A stretch of DNA of 64,000 nt, taken from Nymphaea colorata (taxonomy: Eukaryota > Streptophyta > Magnoliopsida > Nymphaeales > Nymphaeaceae). The notes under the pieces were generated by a model. The model worked only from the letters and a program-made list of their open reading frames with translations, was not told the DNA's origin and ran no database searches. The stretch lies in contig NC_045145.1 of assembly GCF_008831285.2 (NCBI RefSeq), positions 15,932,802 through 15,996,801 on the forward strand, given 5' to 3'. Made by a program: the position numbers and the translations under genes. Of this stretch, positions 1 to 16,700 are shown in pieces (the stretch's first letter is position 1; every line of letters begins with the position of its first letter).

Positions 1-878
1 GCATGTTTAAATTAGATTCTTTCTGCATTCAAACACCGTTTGTCACCTACTGAACACGTGATGCACGCCGCATCGAACCACATAAAGCTTATAATTCTTG
101 TGATGAGTTTAGTTTGTTCCAGCTTGAGTTGGCTTGAGCTTGGCTCCGATGAAAACCGCTGAGCTCAATCTCGAGCCAAGCTTGAACTCGTATGTAGCTT
201 CTCAATGAAAGTTCGAACTTGGCTTGAGCTAGGCTAGGCTCAGCTGAAGTCAGCCTGAAACAAAAATATTTTTTGTATTTTTATGTAGACGAGTAAACTC
301 ATACATATCCTCCAGTGTGTTACAGTGATTTTTAATTAGTACCGGTATGTTGCTTATGGAGAGCCTAACCGACTTAAATGAGATTGAGTCTGGGTTGCTC
401 AAAGCCCTGAGTTCGTTAGCTAATAGTGTCTCGCCTGTATGCTTGAACTCTTTCTACAAGTCAGGCTCCGGCCTACCCCTTTGTTACGCCCTTGCTGATG
501 ACTATAAGCTCCACCTTTTTTTTTTAAAGGTGAACTTAGCATGTTTTCTTTTCTTTACAACTCATCTTTTTTTTTTTGTGATGTATTTGATATCTAAAAG
601 CTTTTTGAAACCATTTTGGGATGTTTTTGCCATCTAAAAGCTATCATTTTAAACAACATTGTTCTTGCATACGTTTAGTCCATATAAGATTCACTTTATT
701 TTTGGCAAATGTTTAAAAAAAAAAAAGTGCACCTGGCCACCAAACGGCTCCTTTAGTGTAAAATTATAAAAGTAAGGTTTTATGAGGATTATTACTGAAT
801 CCAAATGCTGTTGGTGCTGCGTTGACATCTACTTTTCATCTGCAATCACCTTGTAATAAATGTTTCCATCGGGAGCAG
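1..878. other. Spacer or intron left of the GH3 exons
   Basis: No exon is supported here. If the GH3 gene is intact, this is the 3' part of an intron, since the bases just before 879 end in AG and the reading frame is open across that point. Bases about 110-260 are a degenerate run of GAGCTTGGCTTGAGC-like words (Ala/Leu/Ser-like in no consistent frame), a pattern common in remnants of plant hAT elements. The rest is AT-rich with homopolymer T and A runs (518-528, 716-726). Confidence 0.5.
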
Positions 879-2099
879 GGGTTTCTGATCTCCGACTGGG
901 AGGGCGTTGATCGGATAACCAGCCCACCAGGTCGGGACTACAAGACCAGTGTCCTAGCAGCCATCATCGCCGGGATCGACATGATTATGGTTCCTTACGA
1001 CTATGTGCGCTTCATAGGAGATGTCACCGATCTGGTGGCTGAGGGCCGAATCCCAATGAGCCGCATCGACGACGCAGTCAGCCGGATACTCAGGGTCAAG
1101 TTCGTTGCCGGTTTGTTTGAACAGCCCCGGGCGAATCGAACCCTCTTGAACCAAGTCGGGCACAAGGTAAGCACCAGAGGATCCCGCTTCCCTATTGGAA
1201 ATTCAGCAAGGAAATGCAGTGACGTCCTTAATTGATCTTGGAAATGTATCATGCAGGACCACCGGGAGCTGGCTAGGGAGGCAGTAAGGAAGAGCCTGGT
1301 TCTGCTGAAGAACGGGAAGAACAAGCCCATGCTGCCCCTTAGCAGGAAAGCACCAAGGATTCTGGTTGCGGGGACGCACGCCCACGACGTCGGTTATCAG
1401 TGTGGTGGATGGACGGTCTCCTGGCAGGGCGGCAGCGGCAACACCACCAGCGGTAATTAAGCCCCTTCCTCTGACCTGTTATGAGTTTGGTCCTGGTTCC
1501 TTTTAAGCTCTCATCTCGCTGCCATTTTCCCTGTCTCAGGGACGACCATCTTGGAAGGTATAAAGGAAGCGGTAAGCAAGCGGACGGAAGTGGTCTACGA
1601 GCAACGGCCGAATGAAGCCTTCTTCAGGAACGCCAAGAACTTCTCCTACGCCATCGTGGTGGTAGGGGAGCTCCCCTATGCCGAGACGGACGGCGACGAT
1701 CCCAACCTGGTGCTGCCGCTCGGTGGCGACAAGATCATCGAAGACGTTTGCTCGAGAATTCGGTGCCTCGTGATCTTGATCTCCGGGCGGCCCCTCGTCG
1801 TGGAGCCGTACTTGGACTCCATCGACGCGCTGGTGGCCGCTTGGCTACCCGGCAGCGAGGCAGGACCAGGTATAGCGGACGTCATCTTCGGTAAGTACGA
1901 CTTCCAGGGGAAACTGCCCAGAACGTGGTTCCGTCGGGTCGATCAGCTGCCCATGAACGTGGACGACGCGCACTACGACCCGCTCTTCCCCTTCGGCTTC
2001 GGCCTCAGAATGAAGGTCCGGTCACGGCACCCTTCCCCCGACGGCATCTCCTTTTCTTCTACAGCAGCGTCGTCTTCTTCTTTCTTTCCTTCTTATTGA
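879..2099 (+). CDS. GH3 beta-glucosidase / exo-beta-glucanase, C-terminal exons (5' partial)
   Basis: Glycoside hydrolase family 3 enzyme of the plant exo-1,3/1,4-beta-glucanase (barley ExoI) type, normally secreted to the cell wall, where it removes terminal glucose from beta-glucans. Three exons are visible: 879-1166, 1257-1452 and 1540-2099, with GT-AG introns and continuous frame (347 aa). The piece starts at GFLISDW, which holds the Asp nucleophile, and includes YAETDGD with the acid/base Glu 204 residues later, close to the spacing in barley ExoI. Other family blocks are [61 protein letters not shown] and DPLFPFGFG. About 280 N-terminal residues with the signal peptide are missing; they are probably left of the window. 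After GFGL the protein has an unusual Ser-rich tail of about 28 residues instead of the usual short end, so the last junction or stop may be mis-modelled. The exons are clearly more GC-rich than the flanks. Confidence 0.9.
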
Positions 2100-2346
2100 T
2101 ATGGTAACCGTCGTTTGTAAAGGTCATTTTTTCTGGGCTCCTTGTGCCAATCGTTGCATAAATGTGGCCCATTTGTTTGTGGCTGCTTCGCGCTGTGGAC
2201 AAAATTTGTTACGAGTCGGGAGATAATGATGTGTACTTACTAGTTATGGTAATGTGTCTTATATGCTCTAGTTACCAGAGCAGACGTATACTGCCTGCTA
2301 TTTGTATCGCATATTTTGAAGCTAAAGATTGGAGAGGGGTTTACTA

Positions 2347-2393
2347 CACGTGGCCTGGATGCAGGTTTGTAATCCAGGCCCCAACGCCACGTG
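2347..2393. promoter_or_regulatory. Inverted repeat with two ABRE/G-box-like arms
   Basis: CACGTGGC at 2347-2354 is exactly repeated in inverse orientation as GCCACGTG at 2386-2393. Inside, GGCCTGGAT (2352-2360) pairs with ATCCAGGCC (2372-2380). The arms contain the ACGTGGC core known as an ABA-response element bound by clade A bZIP factors. Whether it is functional or just a MITE-like hairpin cannot be decided from sequence. Confidence 0.5.
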
Positions 2394-2470
2394 AACCATC
2401 TTTTTCATTGCTTTTTTTCATGGTGATCAGAGCATATACAAACAGCGGGGTTTTATTTTCCTTATTAATC

Positions 2471-2671
2471 AATGGCCTCCACTCCATCAGGTAACATCCA
2501 CATTGAATATTTCCAACTTAGTTTCATTGAACTTAAACCTAACATCCACATTGAATATTTCCAATGGCCTCCACTCCATCAGGTAACATCCACATTGAAT
2601 ATTTCCAACTTAGTTTCATTGAACTTAAACCTAATTGAATATTTCCAACTTTGTTTCATTGAACTTAAACC
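2471..2671. repeat. Nested tandem duplication, 92 bp unit
   Basis: A unit starting AATGGCCTCCACTCC at 2471 recurs at 2563 (period 92). The second copy has an 8 bp deletion near 2634 and then runs into a third, partial copy (to about 2671) lacking the first part of the unit. Copies are nearly identical, so the event is recent. Confidence 0.85.
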
Positions 2672-5326
2672 GCTCCAGTTTTCTACATTGGAAGACACAA
2701 GTCCTGGCGTTGGTAGAAAGTTTTGCAGGATAGCTTCTACCCATGCGGCCTATTATGGAAATCGAGGTTCCTACAATAAGAACTAAGAAGAAAAACAATT
2801 ATATATTACAAAATTAATCCCACAGTGAGGACCTTCACTCAAGATAAAACTCATCAAATGAACTGCAAGATGCTGTGCCTAAATCTGATGATGGTGTTCA
2901 AAAAACTGAAACTGGGGTTACGGAAAAATTTACGGACGATTGAAGTTGAATTTCATGCCAAGTTTGTGGCAAGAAGAACCATTCAGCTGCTGCATATTAT
3001 CACTGTTACTATGAAATTGCATTCACCAATCTATCATATGAAAGCGAGCCATCTATTTTAAAGCTCGAGGATTATGGTTTGGAGTAGCACTCCATGAAGC
3101 TAGCATAGGAATGCAAATGTCTAAAAAATCAGCATGTAAAATGATAGTGAGAGTTGTATCTGGTATGTCTAGTTGACGGGTAATTTGTTGCTTAAATCTT
3201 AAGTGCTTATTTGTAATTTTTCAGAAAAAATCGAAATCTTTAGATTATTGAAATGAATATATAAATTAAATATGCACATAACGAACTTTAGCGAGTATAG
3301 TTTTTATTATGAAATATATCTCCACCCGTTCAAAGACAAGCCGAAAAAAAAAAACAATTATTCTCCATCAATGCCTGTCATCCTCGTGTAGGGGTCATAC
3401 TAAACTTCTTCATATCGGTTGTGAAGAAATAATTATCGATTTACTGCCATGTACTGTCATGTCCTTTTCAGGATTGAACCATACAGTTATCTGTTATCAT
3501 CTATATATGTCATTTAATATCCGAAAATGGATTCTCCAAAACGGTTTATTGTGATGTCAAATTGAGGATCCATAAAAATCATATGATCTCATTCACATAT
3601 CTGATAGGCTGATCAAAACGCCAAATATTAAACTTTTTTCTTCGTGTTATTCTAATTTAAAATTTCGAAAAAAAAAAATCTTAGATTATTGTGATAAAGA
3701 TTATTGAGATTCAGTCATTTATTGCTTCCCCCTTCTTGCCCGTGTTCACAATTCTTCGACATTTTGTCCTTCCGAATAATTTATGGCTATCACATGATGT
3801 GCAACCTGCCGAACGTCCAAATGGTAGGGGCTGCGCTTTATGACGTACATTGGAAATTTTCATTCAGTGGTCAACACTTACAGAAATTTCTAAAACCCGA
3901 GAGATCTTATATGTATTTTCATTTCTGTTAACAAGTAGAATTCAAGCAAAGGGCATCCAAATGGCACATGAAACAAGACGAATGAAGCATGCGTTTACTT
4001 TTGGCCCTATTGTTTTAATTTTTAGTTTAAAAAGTTGGGTGCACTGGATTGGAGATATGTCCACTTCTCTTTACACCTTTCACTTTTCCCACTCACGCAC
4101 CATTTTTTTTCTTCAATCTGAGGTTAAGGTTAGGTTGGCAGGCTTTTGGGAAAAAGAAATACATCTTTTGAAATTTAAAAAGTGAGCTTAAAGTAATCCT
4201 TTTCCTCTTAACAACGGCACTACAGAAAAGCAAGGCTGAATAGTATCTTCAATATGTTGCTGCCAGCTTTACATGGTTAAGAGTTTCTTTGGCTGAAAAT
4301 ACCAGTACTTCAAGAGCAACCAATATGTAAATAAAGTAAATGGTGAGAAAGCGTTCATAGATAGGCAATTTGTACGACGAGCAATTGCCTACACAAACCC
4401 ACATGTGCCTCCTCAACTGGTCAAAACATGGCCGAGTTTTACTTGACTTCCAAGAGATGGGCGGTTAACTTGTCTTAGTCTTTGTAGGGTTTCTCGTCAT
4501 CTTAAAGAAAATGTTAAGAGTTGACAAATTGAAAATCGATACTACACGCTTGATCCATAGACTTAATCCCCAAGTTTAATGAAAAATTTGATGGTGTTTG
4601 TAGTTTTTCCTTGAAGATGAGTAGAGCCTAAACCGTTCAAGCTACGGGCTGGATGGACTCGGATAAGTTTGTGAAGATAAAAATTGAATCCTCAAAGAAT
4701 ATAACCAAGGTTAATTTACATATCAAATTCAAACTGAACTGACATGTTTATAAGCAAGTTCTTATTTTTGAACTAAAAGCCCAAAAGATCTGAATTCCAA
4801 ATTAAACTTATGGCGCGAGACTATACATAATATTTATACTCTTACTCAGCATGCGTATACGGGTCCAGCTGAGCTGAAAAGTGAAAGCCAACTACTCTTA
4901 CCAGCTTCTTCTTGGACATGTGATGACCCAAAAGTGCTTGTCCTTTTGAAAAAAAAAAAAGCAAATCCAAATTAAGGATACCAACAAATTATTTCAGATG
5001 GATGTCACGTGAATCCCATCTGCATAGCATGTTAGTTTCTGTTTGCTGAAAATAATGTAAAACCATTAGGTACAAGTAGAAAACTCTTCACATTTATGCA
5101 CTGTTCTATAGACATGGTCTAAGTGACTTCTCTTGAACTTTGAGAGAGGTCTTAAATTAAAGACATGCATTGTTTGCCTTGAGCAACAAGCAATAGTAGC
5201 GTTTGTTATTTTTGTTGCAAGAGACAACTAACTAGTCAATGGTTTAAACTTACGTCTCTTGAGCTGAAAATTCAACGATTTTTTAACAAAAAAACGAAAA
5301 TCTCAACCACTTCATTTTTAAGGTAA

Positions 5327-5540
5327 TTTAGTTATTACAGCATTTCACCTACCACGATCAATATATCACTTTTTAATTCATCTTCACTCAAATAAAAAAA
5401 TTAATTTTTCTTTTTAATGTTTGCAGAAAGTATTTTAGGTATTACAACATTTCACCTACGACCATCAAATAACATCACTTTTTAATTCATCTTCACTCAA
5501 ATAAAAAAATTAATTTTTCTTTTTAATGTTTGCAGAAATA
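5327..5540. repeat. Tandem duplication, 107 bp unit, upstream of UGE
   Basis: Two head-to-tail copies (5327-5433 and 5434-5540) share a long identical AT-rich core ending TTTAATGTTTGCAGAAA; the first third has diverged by point changes and small indels. The array ends about 250 bp before the UGE TATA box. Confidence 0.85.
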
Positions 5541-5789
5541 GGCTTCTATCAACCACGACGATCTCGACAAAATCAATCGCAAGATTGATGAGTGTGAAAG
5601 CCTGACCCTTACAACGACGAAGTCCGATGGCGCTGTAATATAACATGCGCCGTGGTGTCGATCGGCTTTCGTTAATTTATCTAAAATATGGGTGGGTACT
5701 TGAGAATTTATAAACAATTTAGACCTAGAGTGAAAGACGCCATGGTGGGGTCCGGATGCATTCCCTCCTCTCCGTCCTCCGTTCTTTGC

Positions 5790-5796
5790 TATAAAT
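5790..5796 (+). promoter_or_regulatory. TATA box of the UGE gene
   Basis: TATAAAT lies 209 bp before the UGE ATG, in a context that changes from AT-rich to CT-rich (5880-5950, pyrimidine-rich leader). Transcription probably starts near 5820, giving a 5' leader of about 185 nt with no intron needed. Confidence 0.6.
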
Positions 5797-6004
5797 GGCA
5801 ACTCTGTAACGGCTTATGCAACTCGTCCGCGATATTCGCGTGCAGCTACCCGTCCTCTCGCCCTCTCGAGTTTCGCGTAGCCACATCTGTCGCCCCCGCT
5901 TCCCTCTCTTCTTTTCTTCTTCTTTTTATTCTTCTTCTTTTCTCTGTTTCATTGTGAGAACCTCGGCCCTGAGGAGACGGATGCGTGTATAGCATCCCAG
6001 AGAG

Positions 6005-11567
<5,563 letters not shown>

Positions 11568-12405
11568 AAAGTCAAAGCAATACATCATATGTCTCACTAA
11601 CCGACCTGCTTATATTCTGTATGATGCATAACTCAGTTGCCTCCGCTTACCATGTCCATCTTTGAAGCTGGAAGTACTCAGAGCCCATACTAAGGATGCT
11701 TTGTGCTATAGCGAATAATATTCACCATTTGAATCTGATTTTGCATCATGATAAGTGATAACCGACTATGAACGGATGTGATGTTTCTGGTGAGATCGCG
11801 AAAGGTATTTTGATAGGCTGGTATCTCTCAAAATTTCTTGTGGCAAGGAAGGATTTTCTTAACACGCCTAAACTTTGAAAGATAATAATAAAAAAAAACA
11901 CGTGAGGTTAAGAGTCCGCCTGCGACCGAAGCACATCTAGCTTTCAGCATCGTCAATTATGAACAAATTTCCTTGAAGACGGTTTCTAAATTTTGAAGGA
12001 CGTCCCCCGATTTCATGAACAATCAAGACGATGATGTCACATCTTCGACATGTGATGCATTGGCGTGTTAAACGTTGATGTGACCACATATTCAACATAT
12101 TGTACTTTGCCATGTCAAAACGCCGATTGGCAGTGCTTTTTCCTATCCAGACAATGTCAAACATACGTCACTGCTGGTGCAGTGTATAGAGACCTCCGGT
12201 ATGATTGGTTATGTTGGGTTCAAACAGATTGAATCTGGGTTAGGAAAACCACTAGCTTGATAAGGGTTTATTTCGTGGAATGTAAAATGCAGCCTTTGCC
12301 AGTTTATGTCAACTAATTCCATAAATTGCATCAGTTGTTGTTGGAATTCCGTGCCACTAAAAATGTCCAAACCGACATGTCTACAATTACAATCTATTTG
12401 CAATG

Positions 12406-12554
12406 TAGGGCTGGCCATCGGCCTAGTCCAGCCCGATTCGAAGTCAGGCTCGAGCTGATGGGTTCTGGCTCGGCCCTGTCCGCTCCAACCTCATTTAATA
12501 AACAAATATGAGCCCTTACTTTACTGTCCGGGCCCAGCCCGATGCCCACTCCTA
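12406..12554. mobile_element. Short hAT-like non-autonomous element (MITE)
   Basis: The left end TAGGGCTGGCCATCGG matches the reverse complement of the right end (TAGGAGTGGGCATCGG) at 13 of 16 positions. The flanking octamers TTGCAATG and TTAGTATG agree at five of eight bases, as expected of a decayed 8 bp target-site duplication. The inside is rich in GCCCGGCC words. No transposase is encoded. Confidence 0.55.
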
Positions 12555-12734
12555 TTAGTATGACAACTCTACCAAGAATCAAGCATGTTTAGGTCGACTG
12601 TAGTTCGATCCTAAGATGCGGCCACATAAGGTAGTTCGACCAGTTCCACTTCCAATAAGAGTTTGCCTATGTCGTTGTCGAGAGAACGCTGGCAGAACTT
12701 CACCTTCTAAGGAACGGCACAACCAAGGCCAGAT

Positions 12735-13112
12735 TAAGAGGTGTCAACAGATTGGATTTGAATTGGACAATCTAATAGAAATATTAAAAAAAAAAATTAG
12801 TTATGACAAAATTTGGAATTCTTTTAAGAAATCAATTGGATTTGGATGTAAAAAAAGGCATTCATTTGAATTTGGAATTGTGTATTTAAAAGTCACATTT
12901 GACTTTGGATGTAAAAATAATACTTGTACATGAATTGGATTAAGATGGTGAATTTAAAAGAATAGGTCAGATATAGTATCGACTTTCTTTATTCATATAT
13001 AAAAACAGATTCAAATCCAAATATATAAACCTACGTAAAAATACAATGAACAATACATCCAATTCAAATCCAATATGCCCCCACATAATCCAATTCAATA
13101 TTGACACATTAC
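12735..13112. mobile_element. AT-rich element with long imperfect terminal inverted repeats
   Basis: The left part, with GGTGTCAACAGATTGGATTT and repeated AATTGGATTTGGA words, is mirrored by AATCCAATTCAATATTGACAC at the right end. The inside is made of degenerate ATTGGATTTG/CAAATCCAAT words in both orientations. The GTGTCAA ends resemble those of the element at 33626-34025, suggesting a hAT-like family. No clean target-site duplication was found. Confidence 0.5.
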
Positions 13113-13680
13113 TAGTCAGGATGTCCCATGTTCGTCTTGCCTAGCGTGGAGCTTCGGTTGCGGGACGGAAAGGGGTTGTAATTTGGGAACATAGCATTTT
13201 TAATGGGGCCGCGTCGGGCAGACATGTTCGGACCTCATGTCTGAACAAGGCAGATGGGTTCATTCAACTGGTCGGTTGAGCAGGAGGAGAATCCACTTGC
13301 TTGCTTGAGTGAGAGACAAGCTCCCATCCCTCTTGTCTCCAGCGTCCAGGACTACGAAGACGGCCCAAACTTGCAAACCTTCTAGGTTGGAATGCCATCG
13401 GGCTCGCTCGATCCACGCTTCATTTTTTGGGACTGGATTTTGGTACCAATAGAAAAGGAAATATGAAGTCATCCAGAATTCTAAGGTTGGATTTCCGTGA
13501 AAATTGAATATTTATCGGTTTTGCTGAGTTGATTAATTTTTTTTTTATGCAAAAGCACATGAATTCGGATTCGAGTCCAATATCAGATCGAGTCCGAAAC
13601 ACCTATAGTACAATTGCTTGGAGCGTAATTTACCTAACTACCCACGCAGCAATTTCGCAAAGTCGCGCGCGCTCGCCTTT

Positions 13681-13700
13681 CTCTCTCTCTCTCTCTCTCT
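13681..13700. repeat. (CT)10 microsatellite in NUP96 leader
   Basis: Perfect CT run ending 20 bp before the NUP96 start codon; such pyrimidine tracts are common in plant core promoters and 5' leaders. Confidence 0.9.
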
Positions 13701-13720
13701 ATTTGTAGGGGTCTGCTTCA

Positions 13721-16700
13721 ATGGCGGCAACGAGCTCAGATCCCGTCTCCGTTTCTCGAAGCCACGGTAGAGTCCTTATATGTCTGTCTTTGTTGCTGTT
13801 TTTGTTTTTTCTCATTTCCTTTTCATTCTTTTCACTTGCGAGGGGAATCGCTCTTCTTCATTTGGACACGACTTTCCTGGTTTCTGCCATTATTTGTTTG
13901 GTTCTGGGCTTGTGAGCTAAAATGTTCGTTTGTTGTTTGTGGGACATTACTATTCTATAGTTTTTTGTTCCTACGCTCGTTTCTCTTTTTCTTCGAGCCA
14001 GGTTTTAGGGTTTTTGATCGTGAGGGTTTAGAGCGCTGTCGACCGTAAGATTGAAATTCCTTTTCTGGTTTGGTGAAAGTTTATTCGCATTTGATTTTCA
14101 GTGAAGTGATGCTCAAAAGATGCTTTTAGTTTTTCCTCAACTGATTTTGGTGTATAGTGAATCGTTGTATTGTGTGGAAAACTCGTGAAAGTTTTGTCAG
14201 AGCAGGCACTTAATAAAAGATATGTTCGTGAGTTTGGTTGCTTTTCTTTGTTAATGGTTTTTATGGATGAATTAGGCATCCGTTGATTTTTGTTTTTTTT
14301 TCCTGTTGGTGGATGAATTGCATTTAGGCGTATCTGCCTTGGGCGAGATGTCTTTGTTGAAGAAAAGGAAATTTTCTCCGAGTACGGTTGCTTTAAGGAC
14401 TGCAGATTATGATTGCATCGCAGCGTTGTTACCGACATTGACCTACGATGATTATTATATTGAGCCATCCTTGATAGATTTAGCTAACAGAGAACATGCT
14501 GATGCTGGATACTGCAGCAGAGTTTCCAATTTTACGGTGGGTAGAGTGAATTATGGGAGCATTAGATTCTTCGGTGAAACGGATGTGAGGTGGTTGAATT
14601 TGGATCAGATTGTCCGTTTTGACCAGAACCAAGTTGTTGTTTATGAAGATGAAGGCAGCAAACCTAAAATTGGCTCTGGCCTTAATAAGGCTGCTGAAGT
14701 CACTTTGGTACTTAACTTTCCTCCTAAGGAGGCCTTATTTGCTTTAGATGACAACGGTATGGAAAATTTTGTATTCAAATTGAAGAACAAGACAGAGAAG
14801 CAGGGCGCCCGTTTTATTTCATTCAATGCTTCTAATCGTGAATGGAAGTTTGCTGTCCGTCATTTTAGTAGATTTGGATTTACCGAGGAAGACGAGGATG
14901 ATATGGACATAGCTGATGCAACTGTAGAGGAAGGTCCAGAAAATTCACGTGAGGGAACTAGGGAAGAGGAGAAAAGGCATGAGAATGATGGAATGATGGT
15001 TGATGATCCGAGGCTTAGTCCATCTGGAGCTGTATTGTCTCATTCTCTTCCAGCACATCTTGGTCTTGATCCTTTGAAGATGCAGGAATTAAGAATGGTA
15101 ATGTTTCCCACTGGAGAGGAGGATGAAGAGCTTTTTGATTCCTTTTCCCGCCAGAAGCTGTCCTTTAAGAAACAAGCTTCAAGAACTGATGCTGCCAATA
15201 CCCCTCCTTTGACAAGTGGTCAGGTCTCAACACTCCAATCATCTGGTCAGAGGAAAAGTCACAGGATAACTCCAACTGCAATATGGGGAACACCGAGCCC
15301 TCTAAGTTCATCTCCATCCAGTAAGCAGGCATTAATTGAGTATGACGTTAGCAAAACTAGCCCGGGCCCGTCAACAAACATTCTCATGGCTCAGCAGAAC
15401 AAAGCTGTTCTGCCAAGGATGAGGAAAATTGATGGTTTCAGGGTGGACTTGAAATGTGATAGCCCTGTTGGTAACCTATCTAATGCTATAGTCGATGCTG
15501 CATTGTTCATGGGGAGGTCCTTTCGTGTTGGATGGGGGCCAAATGGATTACTTGCTCATAGCGGCCTTCCTGTTAGAAATAATGGTTATGAGAAGGGATT
15601 ATCTTCTCTAGTTAACATCGAAAGAGTTGCTTTTGATCAAACTGTTAGAGATGAGGAGAAAAAGGTAAAAGAGGAGCTGATTGATTTGCGATTTATTTCT
15701 CCCCTGAATCTGCATAAGTCATTGGAATATGAAACAGTTAGCATCCAGGTGGGTTCCTTTAACCTAAAGCTCCGGAGACCCATTTGTAGTTCCTTAAAAC
15801 TTCCAGAGGTTTGCAGGCATTATACTGAGATTGTTGAACAGCAGTTCGATGTTTCAGGATTATGTGCATCTGATCGTGTCATTCTGATGCATCAAGTTAT
15901 GATATGGGAGTTAATTAAGGTTCTATTTTCAGAAAGAGAAGGTAGCAGTACCTTAGCACTCACCAGGGTTGATGATGTTGTAGACATGCTTGCAGATAAA
16001 AAGATGGAACCATTGGATATAGAACCAGAGGCAGAGCCATTTGTTCGCCGTGCAGAGTTCAGTTCTTGGTTGCAGGAGAGTGTTTGTCATCGTGTTCAAG
16101 CTGAAGTAAGTTGTCTAAATGATGGTGATAACTTGATTCATATTTTTTCGCTTTTGACTGGACGACAGCTTGATGCTGCTGTGGAATTGGCTGCATGTCA
16201 AGGGGATGTCAGATTGGCTTGTCTTTTGAGCCAAGCTGGTGGATCTATGGTGAGCCGATCAGATATGGCATCACAGCTTGAGGTATGGAGAAGCAATGGT
16301 CTAGACTTCAACTTTATTGAAAAAGACAGATTACGACTATATGAGCTTCTTGCTGGTAATATTCAAGGGGCACTTCATGATTCAGTATTAGATTGGAAAA
16401 GGTACCTTGGGTTGCTGATGTGGTATCAACTTCCACCAGACACATCATTGCCTGTCATTATTGACACGTATGAACATCTTCTTGATCAAGAAATTGCTCC
16501 GGATCCAGTTCCTGTATATATTGATGAAGGACTTCTTGATCAAGCTACTGATATCAGTACAGGCGTCCATTATGATTTGGCATATTATCTTATGCTTTTG
16601 CATGCTAAAAAAGAGGAGACCTCTGGAGTGCTGAAAACCATGTTCAGCTCTTTTTCTTCAACTTTTGATGCCCTTGATCACCATATAATTTGGCATCAAC

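Larger units (their letters stand above)
2100..5700. other. Intergenic spacer between GH3 and UGE
   Basis: About 3.6 kb without a supportable gene. It contains a hairpin with ABRE-like arms (2347-2393), a nested 92 bp tandem duplication (2471-2671) and a 107 bp tandem duplication (5327-5540), listed separately. The remainder is AT-rich with short, unrecognisable open frames. Confidence 0.6.
11568..13720. other. Spacer between UGE and NUP96
   Basis: About 2.15 kb. The first 300 bp are the UGE 3' region, ending in an A-rich stretch at 11886-11898. No coding region is supported. Two non-autonomous transposon-like segments lie at 12406-12554 and 12735-13112. The NUP96 leader has a (CT)10 tract at 13681-13700, 20 bp before the ATG, and no clear TATA box. 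Confidence 0.6.

Noticed and set aside
14028-14468. 146-codon minus-strand frame
   Set aside because: Overlaps NUP96 exon 2, which is clearly coding on the plus strand.
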